27,264 nt of DNA from a virus, in the IMG/VR virus record IMGVR_UViG_3300025872_000250, positions 1-27,264 of that record, one strand, 5' to 3'. The translations under genes were made by a program, and so were the position numbers. The notes beneath the pieces are model-generated. The model ran no database searches, had not been told where the DNA came from, and saw nothing but the letters and a program-made list of their open reading frames with translations. The first letter of the stretch is position 1, and each line of letters begins with the position of its first letter. Shown here piece after piece: positions 12,976 to 21,389 of this stretch.

Positions 12976-15432
12976 CTAAGGCAATTCGCGCATACGGCTT
13001 CGAATGTTACTAGTAGCAGGCGAACTTGGCGCAACCGCAGGCGCCGGAACGGTGGGAGCGGCGGCAGACGCCGGCAATTCCAGTTCAGCAGGCGCAAACT
13101 TGAGTGTTGGCATTGCCGGGAGCGCGCGACCAACAAGCTTGGCCTCTTTGGTCTTCAACTTCCAGAGGCCGTACTTAGCAGCATCCTGCTCTCGAGCGCT
13201 ATCTGCCTGTGCGTGCTCCATGATGTATTCATCACGCGCACGAACTGTTTCCTCAACAAGGCGACGAATGCCAGTCGCAGGAGGCACATCGCCAATAAAT
13301 TCTTTGAGGAATGCAACAAAACCAAACGGATTTGCGATAGCTTCTTTGAGTTGTTCTTTCGCCACCTTGGAAACGGCTCGATTGTAACCGAAAGCTTGCG
13401 GAAAGTTCTCAATCTGAAGCGCCAAGCTAGACAGGGCTCGCTGCCGGTCTGGGCTCAAAACGTTAATTGTTTCGCCAGGCTTAAGAGACTCAAGGTCTTT
13501 TGCGGCCTCCTCAAGCGACTTTACCGCGAAATTGCGACGCGCAACTTCATCCCGAACCGCTTTCATGCCGGTATCGCTGGAGGCTTTTACTGGCACATCA
13601 TCAACAGCAAAAACTCGACCAGTTTCCCACTTTGTTTGAGCAAAAGACGGACCCTTATCGACAACAGGCTTTGGTGCCGCAGGCGCACGAACAACGGTAG
13701 GCCGACTGGCGCGAGTCTGCGCGGCCTTGCCAAGCATCTCAAGGTATTCTTCCTTTGAGATGGTCGCCGTCAGGCGCTCAAGGTCGAGTGCAAGCTGCCG
13801 CTCAATCTGTGACTGAAGCAACCGAACCTTGGGACCAATTTTGCCTAGGTCTTGAGTCGAAGCAATCTTGTCGAGGGCGACCTGAAGCAACGCTTTGTTG
13901 TCCATGCGGACAAGTTCGTCGGCAGCTTCGGCGCTCTTCAATGCGTCCTTGTAACGCGACCACTTAGAGTCACGCTTGCGCTTCTGCTCCTCAAGGTCAC
14001 GCTCCATGGCGTTATTGAAGGCGGTGAGAGCATAATTGGGCGTGTTGGCGTAACCGGAAAGGAACCCGCCGACCACAAGCGAGGCAATGCTGAAGATGCT
14101 CTTGGCGAGACCCTGTGAGCTGCCTTCGCCACCAAGGAACGACTTCAGATCATCTGCCGCTTCGGCATCTTTGCGGTACGAGTCGATGTGTGAACGAATG
14201 TCGCGACGCGTTTCTTCATCCTTCTTCGCCTGCTCCGCGAGCGCCAACTCTTTCATGCGAACAGCATCAAGGGTTGCAGCCTGAGCGGCCTGCTCTGCCT
14301 CTCCCTGGGCCTTGAGCGCGTTGGCCCCGTCAACAGCAGCAGAGATAAACGCTTCCTGCAACTTGGGATTATCTTGCCGCAACAGCGAGAACACGGGCGC
14401 ATTTGCCACATCAGGAAGCGCGACTGCGGCAATCTCAGGCGAAGTACCAAGAATGCTTGCGACCACATCCTTGATAGGCGTCGCAGGCGGCAACTTCTTG
14501 GCGACATCAACCAACTGTTCAGCGGTCAGCGGGCGAAGAACCGGTGCAGGCGCAGGCGTAGGCGCGGTCGGCACCGGAGCAGCAACGGCAGCAGCGGGCG
14601 CTACCGGAACCGCAACAGGCGCTGCGGGCACCGGAGTCTGCGCGAGGGTCGGAGCCGCAAGAGGCGGCGCAAGCAGGCCTGGCTGCGCCAAGAACCTCCC
14701 CATAGGGACCGATGCGGGCGCGACCGGCGCAAGCGGTCCGACGGTCTCCTGCGACGTAATCGTAACCGGCGGCGCAGGCGTCACATCGACAGGGGCCGGG
14801 GCAAGCCGTTCCTCAATAATCGGGACAGGACGACGCGACGCGACGGGAGCGGGCGCGGGTGCAGGCGCAGCCTCTTCCGCAGGAGCCGGCGCTTCAGCCT
14901 TAGGCGCAGCAACCTCGGCGGGCTTCTTAGCCTCACTTTTGACGGCCGGAGGCGGGGCGGCGGGAGCAACAGGAGCGGTAGGTGCAGCAACGTTAACGTT
15001 GATTACCGGCGGCGGCGTGACCGGCGCAGGAGCGGGCGTAGCAGCTTGACGGGCAGCTTCCTGACGCAGCCGCTCAAGGTCAGCCGCTGCCTGCTGTTCA
15101 GCGGTTTGCGGTACACCGGTAGCTTCAGTAGCGCGAACTGCGCGACGACCAGTCAAGGGCACGGCGGCCTCTTCCTCAACGGGTTGCGCGACGGGAGTGG
15201 CAGCCATTGCGGCATCAACATCGGGTTGACGCGCAATATCCGCAGGCAGCACCTCACCGCCCTCTTCAAACTTCTGAACCTCGCCACCCTGCGCGTACCG
15301 ACGCAGACGCCCCAACATTCCCTGAGACAGCGGCTTCTTCGCGATGGTGATGGTCTTGCCACCGGGACTGACGACCTTGAAGTGCGTCGAGTGCTCAAAC
15401 ACCTGACGCAGGCGCGGCTTCGGAATCCTCAT
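12976..15432 (-). CDS. Pro/Ala-rich virion protein, probable internal/ejection protein (818 aa)
   Basis: ATG 15432 is preceded by AAGGAGTAGACC, where the TAG is the previous gene's stop. The N-terminal 65 residues are basic and contain YAQGGEVQKFEEGGEV. Residues about 130-300 are an extended low-complexity Pro/Ala/Val linker. A charged coiled coil covers about 370-430, followed by a hydrophobic stretch (AKSIFSIASLVVGGFLSGYA, about 443-461) and then NYALTAFNNAMERDLEEQ, a pattern I associate from memory with internal proteins of other tailed phages. The C-terminal half is helical. It is probably a component of the same ejection machinery as its neighbours. Confidence 0.7.
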   Translation of the reverse strand: MRIPKPRLRQVFEHSTHFKVVSPGGKTITIAKKPLSQGMLGRLRRYAQGGEVQKFEEGGEVLPADIARQPDVDAAMAATPVAQPVEEEAAVPLTGRRAVRATEATGVPQTAEQQAAADLERLRQEAARQAATPAPAPVTPPPVINVNVAAPTAPVAPAAPPPAVKSEAKKPAEVAAPKAEAPAPAEEAAPAPAPAPVASRRPVPIIEERLAPAPVDVTPAPPVTITSQETVGPLAPVAPASVPMGRFLAQPGLLAPPLAAPTLAQTPVPAAPVAVPVAPAAAVAAPVPTAPTPAPAPVLRPLTAEQLVDVAKKLPPATPIKDVVASILGTSPEIAAVALPDVANAPVFSLLRQDNPKLQEAFISAAVDGANALKAQGEAEQAAQAATLDAVRMKELALAEQAKKDEETRRDIRSHIDSYRKDAEAADDLKSFLGGEGSSQGLAKSIFSIASLVVGGFLSGYANTPNYALTAFNNAMERDLEEQKRKRDSKWSRYKDALKSAEAADELVRMDNKALLQVALDKIASTQDLGKIGPKVRLLQSQIERQLALDLERLTATISKEEYLEMLGKAAQTRASRPTVVRAPAAPKPVVDKGPSFAQTKWETGRVFAVDDVPVKASSDTGMKAVRDEVARRNFAVKSLEEAAKDLESLKPGETINVLSPDRQRALSSLALQIENFPQAFGYNRAVSKVAKEQLKEAIANPFGFVAFLKEFIGDVPPATGIRRLVEETVRARDEYIMEHAQADSAREQDAAKYGLWKLKTKEAKLVGRALPAMPTLKFAPAELELPASAAAPTVPAPAVAPSSPATSNIRSRMRELP

Positions 15433-15435
15433 GGT

Positions 15436-16374
15436 CTACTCCTTCCCTTCGGCTTCCAAGTCCATGAGCGTCTCGATGGCGTTCAGACGCGCCTCAAGCT
15501 CCTGCATTCGACCGAGAGCGGCGACGTAGTCCTTCGGAGTCGGCTTCTTCTTGCTCTTGATGGCAGAGACAAAGTCCTTCGCCTTCTCGGGAGCATTTGG
15601 CGACTGCGCCACCGAGCGCGGGAGGACAATCTCGCCAGGGGACAGCATCGCCGGGACGGTGTCGTTGGAGCGCGTATCGCCACCATAGGCAGCGCGACCC
15701 TTGATTTCGCCACCCTTGGAGACAAGAGAACTGCCAATTTTAGCGCCCGCCTGAGTCCCCTCAAGACTTCCACCGCTTATTGCAGCACCGAGCCCAGCGC
15801 CAAGCGCGCCAGCAATCGCCTTCTCCTGCGCCTGCTGCTGTTGCCGACGAAGCTCCTGCTCGCGAATCAACCGCTCCTGCTCCATCTGCTGTTGCGTCAG
15901 GCCAAGCTGCCCAGCCTGCATCCCAAGGCTACCAGCGGTGCTGGCTGCGAGGATGCCGCCCTGACGCTGCTGCGCGAGCGCAGTACCAAGGTTCGCCTGC
16001 GCCGCCATCTGCTCCTGCAAGCGAAGCGCGGCAGACTGACCAGCCGCCTGCTGGCGTGCCGCCTGCTGCTGCTGCATGGCTAGCTGCTGCGCCTGAGCAG
16101 GGCTCAGTCCTCGAGCCGATGCGAGCTGCGACTGAGTGGCCGCCTGCGCCTGCTGAAGCGCCTGAGCGAACTGCATCTGCGCCAGCGAGGGGCCACGACC
16201 CTCGGCCTGAGCACGCAACATCTCAGCAAGGCGACGCTGCTCCTCGCCGGTAGCGCGAGTGCTGCCAAGTTCTTCGTAGGCGTATTCCTGGCCGCGCTTG
16301 AAGCCGCCAGCAAACTCAGGCTCAACGGACGCCCTCGGGATGCTCGGCGCCTCTCCGAATCCAAACAGACCCAT
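15436..16374 (-). CDS. Gln-rich virion protein with VPAMLSPGEIVLPRSVA motif (312 aa)
   Basis: ATG 16374 follows TAGGAGTAGAAC. Residues about 65-185 are a Gln/Ala-rich helix, likely coiled coil; 186-215 is a Gly/Ala-rich hydrophobic stretch. Residues 236-257 read SNDTVPAMLSPGEIVLPRSV, a motif found near the ends of many phage virion and tape-measure-like proteins (DxVPAMLTPGEFVV). The C-terminus is a Lys-rich then Leu/Glu helix. It lies between the nozzle gene and the two large internal-type genes, so a tail-lumen or internal-core protein is the best guess. Confidence 0.7.
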   Translation of the reverse strand: MGLFGFGEAPSIPRASVEPEFAGGFKRGQEYAYEELGSTRATGEEQRRLAEMLRAQAEGRGPSLAQMQFAQALQQAQAATQSQLASARGLSPAQAQQLAMQQQQAARQQAAGQSAALRLQEQMAAQANLGTALAQQRQGGILAASTAGSLGMQAGQLGLTQQQMEQERLIREQELRRQQQQAQEKAIAGALGAGLGAAISGGSLEGTQAGAKIGSSLVSKGGEIKGRAAYGGDTRSNDTVPAMLSPGEIVLPRSVAQSPNAPEKAKDFVSAIKSKKKPTPKDYVAALGRMQELEARLNAIETLMDLEAEGKE

Positions 16375-16383
16375 GTTCTACTC

Positions 16384-19300
16384 CTAGCTCACAGTGCGCG
16401 ATGCCGGAACCTTGGCGAGACCAACCTTGGCGCCGACCTCAAACGCGATAGAGGACAGACTACAACCTTCGCCTGCCGTCGCTGTGGGCACGTCTTGAAT
16501 GACGAACTTTACCGCTTGAGTCTTCTGCCGCGCAAGGTCTACTCGCCACTGATAGAGCTGAAACTCTCCACCATAGACGCCCTCGCCATAGGGCGATACG
16601 CTACCATAGGTCGTCGGCGTTGTCGGGGAGATAGTTGCAGACTGGACGATGGCATCGTTGAAATCGACGCAGACATCAACCTCAAGGTCGTGGGCGCTCT
16701 TCCAGCCACCCAGAATCAACGCCCGTCGAACACGCTGGAACCCCTGCACGCCAGCGAAGGTCAACCAGGCGGTAGTGATTTTCAGCCGAATGGGCGAGCC
16801 GTTGTCGGTGAAGACGTCGTCAGCCTCGGTCAGCACCAGACCGTTCGACCGAACCAGCGTCGGCTTCTCGTTCCAGATGAGCGAGTCCACCGCGTACTGG
16901 TTGGTGAACGTGCCCCACTGGCCGACGAAGTAATCAAACACCAGTGACTTGCCGGAACCCAAGGTGAAGCGAACTTGATTAGTCCGCGCCGCCAAGGTGG
17001 CCGAGGTGATGGTTTCCCGGTTGAACGCCTCGACGGGAGCGCCGATGTACTGCACCTGGAGCGCCCGGTCGATGAGGTAGATGCCCTTGCGGGTCTGGAA
17101 CATGATGCCGACAGGAGTGCCGACGACGCTCCTCGGCTCGATGCATCCGACATCGGTGGTGATGAGGATGGCGTCCGAGAAGTCGTTGTTCTGACCGGTA
17201 CTGAGCGGACCCTGACCGACGATGAAGAAGACGTGATTCTGCTTGAACACCAGCAACTTGTCATCGACCGTCGCCAGCGCCGTGATGGGTCCACCGCGAG
17301 GGTCAATCTGCTTCACGAACCCGCTGTTGAACTCCACCGGGGCGTTGAGCCCACACTCCTTGGAGTACCAGAGGTGCAGCGGGTTGGTGCTGTCCACCAC
17401 CCAGATGCGATTGCGGTGAAGCTGAATCAGCTTTGCCGGCGGCGCAGGGTCGTTCTCGACCTCGTAAGCCTGCTGCGACAGGAACTGGCAGTAGAGCAGA
17501 GGGCGCACCGACAGGTCGGCATCCGACATGGAGATGTCGGTGCTGATGGTCGCCGTTGCGGACACGCCGTTAACGACGTTCACGGTCGGGGACGTCAGAC
17601 TGCTAGCGCGGTACAGAATGGTGCCGTTGGCCTGCGTGCGGTAGACGACGAGCTGCACCGGCCTGTCGCCCACCTTGTCGGTGATTTGCAGGTACGGCAC
17701 CGTCAGGGTCACGCTACCGGTCGTCACGCCCTTGTTGAACTTGACCTCTTCGGCAGGGCTCGGACGGCTGCGGTGGATATTGTTCTGGTGGTCAATCCAC
17801 TCGTAGCAGACCGTGAAGGCATAGGTGGACTCCTGGTCCGACAGACCAAGGTACCCGCCCGTGTTCGACTGCGAGCTGGTCACGCCCTCGGGGTACAGGT
17901 GGAACCCGTGTTCCACGATGTCCACGCCGTCGTACATCTGAACGAAGCCACCGCTGAAGTGCAGCGCGGAGCCAAGCTCGGAGTACAGGAACGAGTGCTG
18001 CGGGTCGTCAAAGGTCACAGTGACTGCGCTAACGCCCGTGTTGGTCGAGAGGCCAGAGCCCGCAAGCGCCGCCTGCTCAAGCACCGGGATGCGGAACGAG
18101 CCGTCACCAAGGTCGCTGACGTTGGCAACGATGGGCATAACGAAACTGGTCGAGGTGAATGGCGACACCGTGTTGGCTGTCGGGATGGGCCCAGCAATCT
18201 GCGACAACGCCTTGCCGACCGCGCTGCCGTCCTCGTCCAGTAGGAAGTAGGTGCTCTGAAGGCTGCTCTGATGAACGACGGAAACATACGCCTTGCCGTC
18301 GTATCGGAAAGCGCGAGCAAACGGCGCCACGTCACGACGCCACTGAGCAACCGATGATGTGGTGTAATTGGCTTGAACGGTAATTTTGTACGTTACCGGA
18401 GCCGCCGGAACCGTAAGGTCAGTATACCAGATGAATGCACCCTGCTGCGTATCAGATGACGCGCATCCGGTAATGCAGGTGGCAACATTTGGAGTGGCTA
18501 GCAGGCTACTGCTGCTTGAGTGTGTGATAGTGAAGTTGGATGCTATGGTGACAAATCTGACTCTTCCGTCGTATGGAGCAGAATTGAGGTCGCTATAAAA
18601 CGCAACCATGCATCCCTGCAAATTCAAGGAAGAATCCGAAACGACAGGAAAGACGCAGATGGAGCGGCTTCGTCGCTTGATAAACAGTTCCGGCGCATCT
18701 TGGGTTACAGCGGATGCTCCAGAGTATCGCCTGACGGTTGTTTCACCATCAGTGCCAGATGCTGAACTCAGTCCGTTGTTGAACGCAACAACGATGCTGT
18801 TTGACTGAGGCAGAAGACAGGCGTCAAAATTAGGTGATGAACTGTCGATTGCATCAGCGCCAGAGGCGCCCGTTAGCGTCGTAATGACCGGAGGCGCGTT
18901 CGGTGTGGCCGCAGGCACGGATGCAACGCGCAGAGCAAGGTCAGCGATGCTGTAGTAGTAGACAAGGAAGATGCCGCTAACGCAGAGCACTCGGGGCTTA
19001 ATGGCGCTGGCTTGAAGCAGGGATGATGAAATAATCACCTGTCCGGTGACGGTGTCGGTGATGGCATAGCGAACGGACTGTGCGCTCTGCGAGTCTTCCC
19101 AGGCGTACAGTTGCAGGCCGTTGGGAGCCGTCGCGCCGTCCTGCCGACCCTGCGAGTAGGTGTCTCGCACGACCGATGCCTTTTCGATGTAGGCCGACAC
19201 AAACGCGCCCTTGTCAGTCCAGCCGTTGGCGCCAGCGTCGTAGCTGTACAGGTCCGAGCCGTCCGACAACAACAGCTCGTTGCCGTAGGTGGCAAGCGCG

Positions 19301-19500
19301 GAGCCAGAAACGATTTTGTCGCCGCTGTTGGTGATGGTCTTGCCAAGACCGACCGTGCCATTGCGCTTGCGGATGGAGTTGGTGGTCGTGAAGACGCCGT
19401 TCTCAAGCCCAAGAAGCTTACCGGCCTGTACCTGCTTTGGGTCAGTCTTGGTATCGACGCCCTGCGCGAGCGGCAGAACGATGTTCTGGCGTTGCAGCAT
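16384..19500 (-). CDS. tail nozzle / stabilisation-type protein (1038 aa)
   Basis: I placed the start at ATG 19500 (MLQRQNIVLPLAQGVDTKTD), preceded by TAGGAGTCGCC, rather than at a longer start that runs into the previous fibre gene. The N-terminus GVDTKTDPKQVQAGKLLGLE, followed by NGVFTTTNSIRKRNG, matches the opening of podoviral tail stabilisation/nozzle proteins (P22 gp10-like or T7 gp12-like role), which cap the short tail and bind side fibres. The body is beta-rich, as expected for a propeller-like nozzle, with landmarks LIQLHRNRIWVVDSTNPLHLWYS and DKLLVFKQNHVFFIVG. Bases about 18360-18860 are clearly AT-richer than the rest, suggesting an exchanged domain. Confidence 0.75.
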   Translation of the reverse strand: MLQRQNIVLPLAQGVDTKTDPKQVQAGKLLGLENGVFTTTNSIRKRNGTVGLGKTITNSGDKIVSGSALATYGNELLLSDGSDLYSYDAGANGWTDKGAFVSAYIEKASVVRDTYSQGRQDGATAPNGLQLYAWEDSQSAQSVRYAITDTVTGQVIISSSLLQASAIKPRVLCVSGIFLVYYYSIADLALRVASVPAATPNAPPVITTLTGASGADAIDSSSPNFDACLLPQSNSIVVAFNNGLSSASGTDGETTVRRYSGASAVTQDAPELFIKRRSRSICVFPVVSDSSLNLQGCMVAFYSDLNSAPYDGRVRFVTIASNFTITHSSSSSLLATPNVATCITGCASSDTQQGAFIWYTDLTVPAAPVTYKITVQANYTTSSVAQWRRDVAPFARAFRYDGKAYVSVVHQSSLQSTYFLLDEDGSAVGKALSQIAGPIPTANTVSPFTSTSFVMPIVANVSDLGDGSFRIPVLEQAALAGSGLSTNTGVSAVTVTFDDPQHSFLYSELGSALHFSGGFVQMYDGVDIVEHGFHLYPEGVTSSQSNTGGYLGLSDQESTYAFTVCYEWIDHQNNIHRSRPSPAEEVKFNKGVTTGSVTLTVPYLQITDKVGDRPVQLVVYRTQANGTILYRASSLTSPTVNVVNGVSATATISTDISMSDADLSVRPLLYCQFLSQQAYEVENDPAPPAKLIQLHRNRIWVVDSTNPLHLWYSKECGLNAPVEFNSGFVKQIDPRGGPITALATVDDKLLVFKQNHVFFIVGQGPLSTGQNNDFSDAILITTDVGCIEPRSVVGTPVGIMFQTRKGIYLIDRALQVQYIGAPVEAFNRETITSATLAARTNQVRFTLGSGKSLVFDYFVGQWGTFTNQYAVDSLIWNEKPTLVRSNGLVLTEADDVFTDNGSPIRLKITTAWLTFAGVQGFQRVRRALILGGWKSAHDLEVDVCVDFNDAIVQSATISPTTPTTYGSVSPYGEGVYGGEFQLYQWRVDLARQKTQAVKFVIQDVPTATAGEGCSLSSIAFEVGAKVGLAKVPASRTVS

Positions 19501-19508
19501 GGCGACTC

Positions 19509-20666
19509 CTAGGTTTCGTAGGCAATCAGCTTGACATAGTTGGCGCTTATGGAAGTTGCGGATACAACAGACCATTCAGCATAAAACGTAGATGTGCCGG
19601 TAGATGGAGGGCTATACAAACAGGAGATTGAACGCGGAGTTGTTATTTGGGAACCCAAAAGCATTGAGCCAAAAGAATATGTTCCAAGAGAATCAATAAC
19701 CCACAACTCAATCAAACCTGTTCCACCAAGGCACTCAAATCCAGAAACTCCACCTAAAGCCGGAACAAATTCAACAGAAACATAATGCGAAGAACGAGCC
19801 GAAAACGACAATGCCGAACCAACAACAGTCACAGGCGTAGTTGAAGCTGTGGATTGCGATGTAATTACGGATGTTTGAGATACGGTCTTGGGGCCAAGCT
19901 TGGCTTGAGTAACATTGCCGTCAGTAATCTTGGTGGTCACAACGGCATTGGACGCAAGCTGAGTTGCCCCAACGGCTCCAGCGGCAATCTGTGTCGAAGT
20001 AATCCCTCCAGTCGCCACCGTCAGCGATGAACCGGTCAACGTCAGCGTGCTGTTGGTTGAGACGTACCCAACCTGACCACCCGACACGATGCCCATTAGC
20101 CGAGTGGCGCCGGGGTCGGCATTGGGCAAAAACAAGTTCCAGTTGCCGGTACCGCCAGAAGCGGGCTGGATGACGACACCGTAGGAGCCGACAGAATTGC
20201 GACGAACCGTTATTGGACCAGAATCAATATTCGCCGGCTTGTTGGCGTCGCTTTGAAACGTGAACGTAGAGGTGCCGACAGTGAACGCTACGCTAGCGTT
20301 AGTGCCGGTCATGCCGCTAATGGTGCCGCCAGAGCCAACAATATTTGGACCATTTGTAATGCGAACAGGCTGCCCGGCGCTGTTGGTGTAATACAAGTCT
20401 CCAACTGAATCAGAGTAGACGCTTGAGGTCGTAGGCGGCGTCGATGGAACGCGCAGGCCCAACGAGGAAACGGTCGTCAGACCAAAGCCGTTAAGGTCAA
20501 GGTCAGCGTCGATGCTAAGTGCCGCAGTCGTGATGGGCGCACCGAACCCACTGGTGTGGTTATGCGAGTCGATGAGCGACAGGTCGGAGTTGATGGTGCT
20601 GGCCCACTCGGGACCAGGCGTCTGCGACACCAGCGGCAGGGTCAGGCCCATAAACGTAGTAGCCAT
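19509..20666 (-). CDS. tail fibre-like structural protein (385 aa)
   Basis: ATG 20666 is preceded by TAGGAGTTTCGC. The N-terminus LPLVSQTPGPEWASTINSDL then SLIDSHNHTSGFG is the typical attachment end of phage short fibres (GP-x-x-A...IN-x-DL...ID-x-H-x-H-S-G). Residues about 60-250 are repetitive Ser/Thr/Gly beta material. The C-terminal part (about 255-385, KTVSQTSVITSQSTASTTPV...) looks like a compact beta-sandwich tip, encoded by a clearly AT-richer stretch (19520-19900, roughly 42-43% GC in sampled lines against about 60% nearby). Likely a fibre or spike component. Confidence 0.75.
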   Translation of the reverse strand: MATTFMGLTLPLVSQTPGPEWASTINSDLSLIDSHNHTSGFGAPITTAALSIDADLDLNGFGLTTVSSLGLRVPSTPPTTSSVYSDSVGDLYYTNSAGQPVRITNGPNIVGSGGTISGMTGTNASVAFTVGTSTFTFQSDANKPANIDSGPITVRRNSVGSYGVVIQPASGGTGNWNLFLPNADPGATRLMGIVSGGQVGYVSTNSTLTLTGSSLTVATGGITSTQIAAGAVGATQLASNAVVTTKITDGNVTQAKLGPKTVSQTSVITSQSTASTTPVTVVGSALSFSARSSHYVSVEFVPALGGVSGFECLGGTGLIELWVIDSLGTYSFGSMLLGSQITTPRSISCLYSPPSTGTSTFYAEWSVVSATSISANYVKLIAYET

Positions 20667-20675
20667 GCGAAACTC

Positions 20676-21389
20676 CTAGAACCCAACGCGCTTGACGTTG
20701 ACGATGATGGAGGGGTCGAGCGGACGTGCAGGTGGCCCGACGACAGCGGGCACAGCCGTCAGCGAGGGTGTTGCAGCAACCGTGTTGGCGGCGAACATGA
20801 ACTCAACGTATTGGTTCGCCTCAAGCGACAGGATGAAACTGTTGTACGGGATGTTGGCACCGTTGTTGTTGCCGAGTTCGATGAGGCTGGACGTATCGTC
20901 AACGTCAGCACCGTTGATGCGAATCCAGTTGTAGATTTCGGTCTTGGTGCCACCGGAGAGCGTCAGTTGCGCCGAGAAGGACAGCTCGTAGACACCAGCA
21001 GTAGCGACCGTGAAACGCGTCAGGTTCGTGCCGTTGCTCTCAACCGACACGCCCTTCGACAGCGAGACGACCTCGGCAGCAGCGGCCAGCGGCGTGCCTG
21101 CGCTGAACAATGGGATGGTCTGCGTTACGCGGCTGACGAACGAACCGTAAACGCTCGGCGTCGGAGTCCACTGCGAGCCATTGTAGACCAGCGACTCACC
21201 ATAGGCTGGTGCGACATTGCTGACAGGGTATCCTTGCAACTTTGCAACGGTAGGGCTCTCAAGCGGTCCCGACAGGTCACCCTTCACGCCGCGCAGGATA
21301 GGGTTCAGCGCAGACGCAATCTGATCCTGTACTCGATTGAGCGAGTCGTCTTCGCTGAAGATGCGAGAGAGTTGCTTGAGGGTAGCCAT
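20676..21389 (-). CDS. short fibre with C1q/TNF-like C-terminal domain (237 aa)
   Basis: ATG 21389 overlaps the previous stop as TAATG; the longer in-frame reading runs into the adaptor gene. Residues 1-35 are a helical attachment segment. Residues about 37-77 carry the fibre linker module (GDLSGPLESPTVAKLQGYPV...LVYNGSQWTP). The C-terminal 130 residues contain TRFTVATAGVYELSFSAQLT, NWIRINGADV and SFILSLEANQYVEFMFAANT, the strand pattern of C1q/TNF-like jelly rolls that often end phage fibres. The chain ends IIVNVKRVGF, a typical closing strand. Likely role: trimeric fibre or head/tail decoration that binds the host surface. Confidence 0.75.
   Translation of the reverse strand: MATLKQLSRIFSEDDSLNRVQDQIASALNPILRGVKGDLSGPLESPTVAKLQGYPVSNVAPAYGESLVYNGSQWTPTPSVYGSFVSRVTQTIPLFSAGTPLAAAAEVVSLSKGVSVESNGTNLTRFTVATAGVYELSFSAQLTLSGGTKTEIYNWIRINGADVDDTSSLIELGNNNGANIPYNSFILSLEANQYVEFMFAANTVAATPSLTAVPAVVGPPARPLDPSIIVNVKRVGF

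Noticed and set aside
14374-16083. Plus-strand open frame of 569 codons opposite the Pro/Ala-rich and Gln-rich genes
   Set aside because: Arg/Gly-rich low-complexity translation, no ribosome site, fully antisense to two genes with good starts; a by-product of the skewed codon use.
16975-18243. Plus-strand open frame of 422 codons opposite the nozzle gene
   Set aside because: Antisense shadow: composition is Val/Arg/His-rich, no ribosome site, no recognisable motif.
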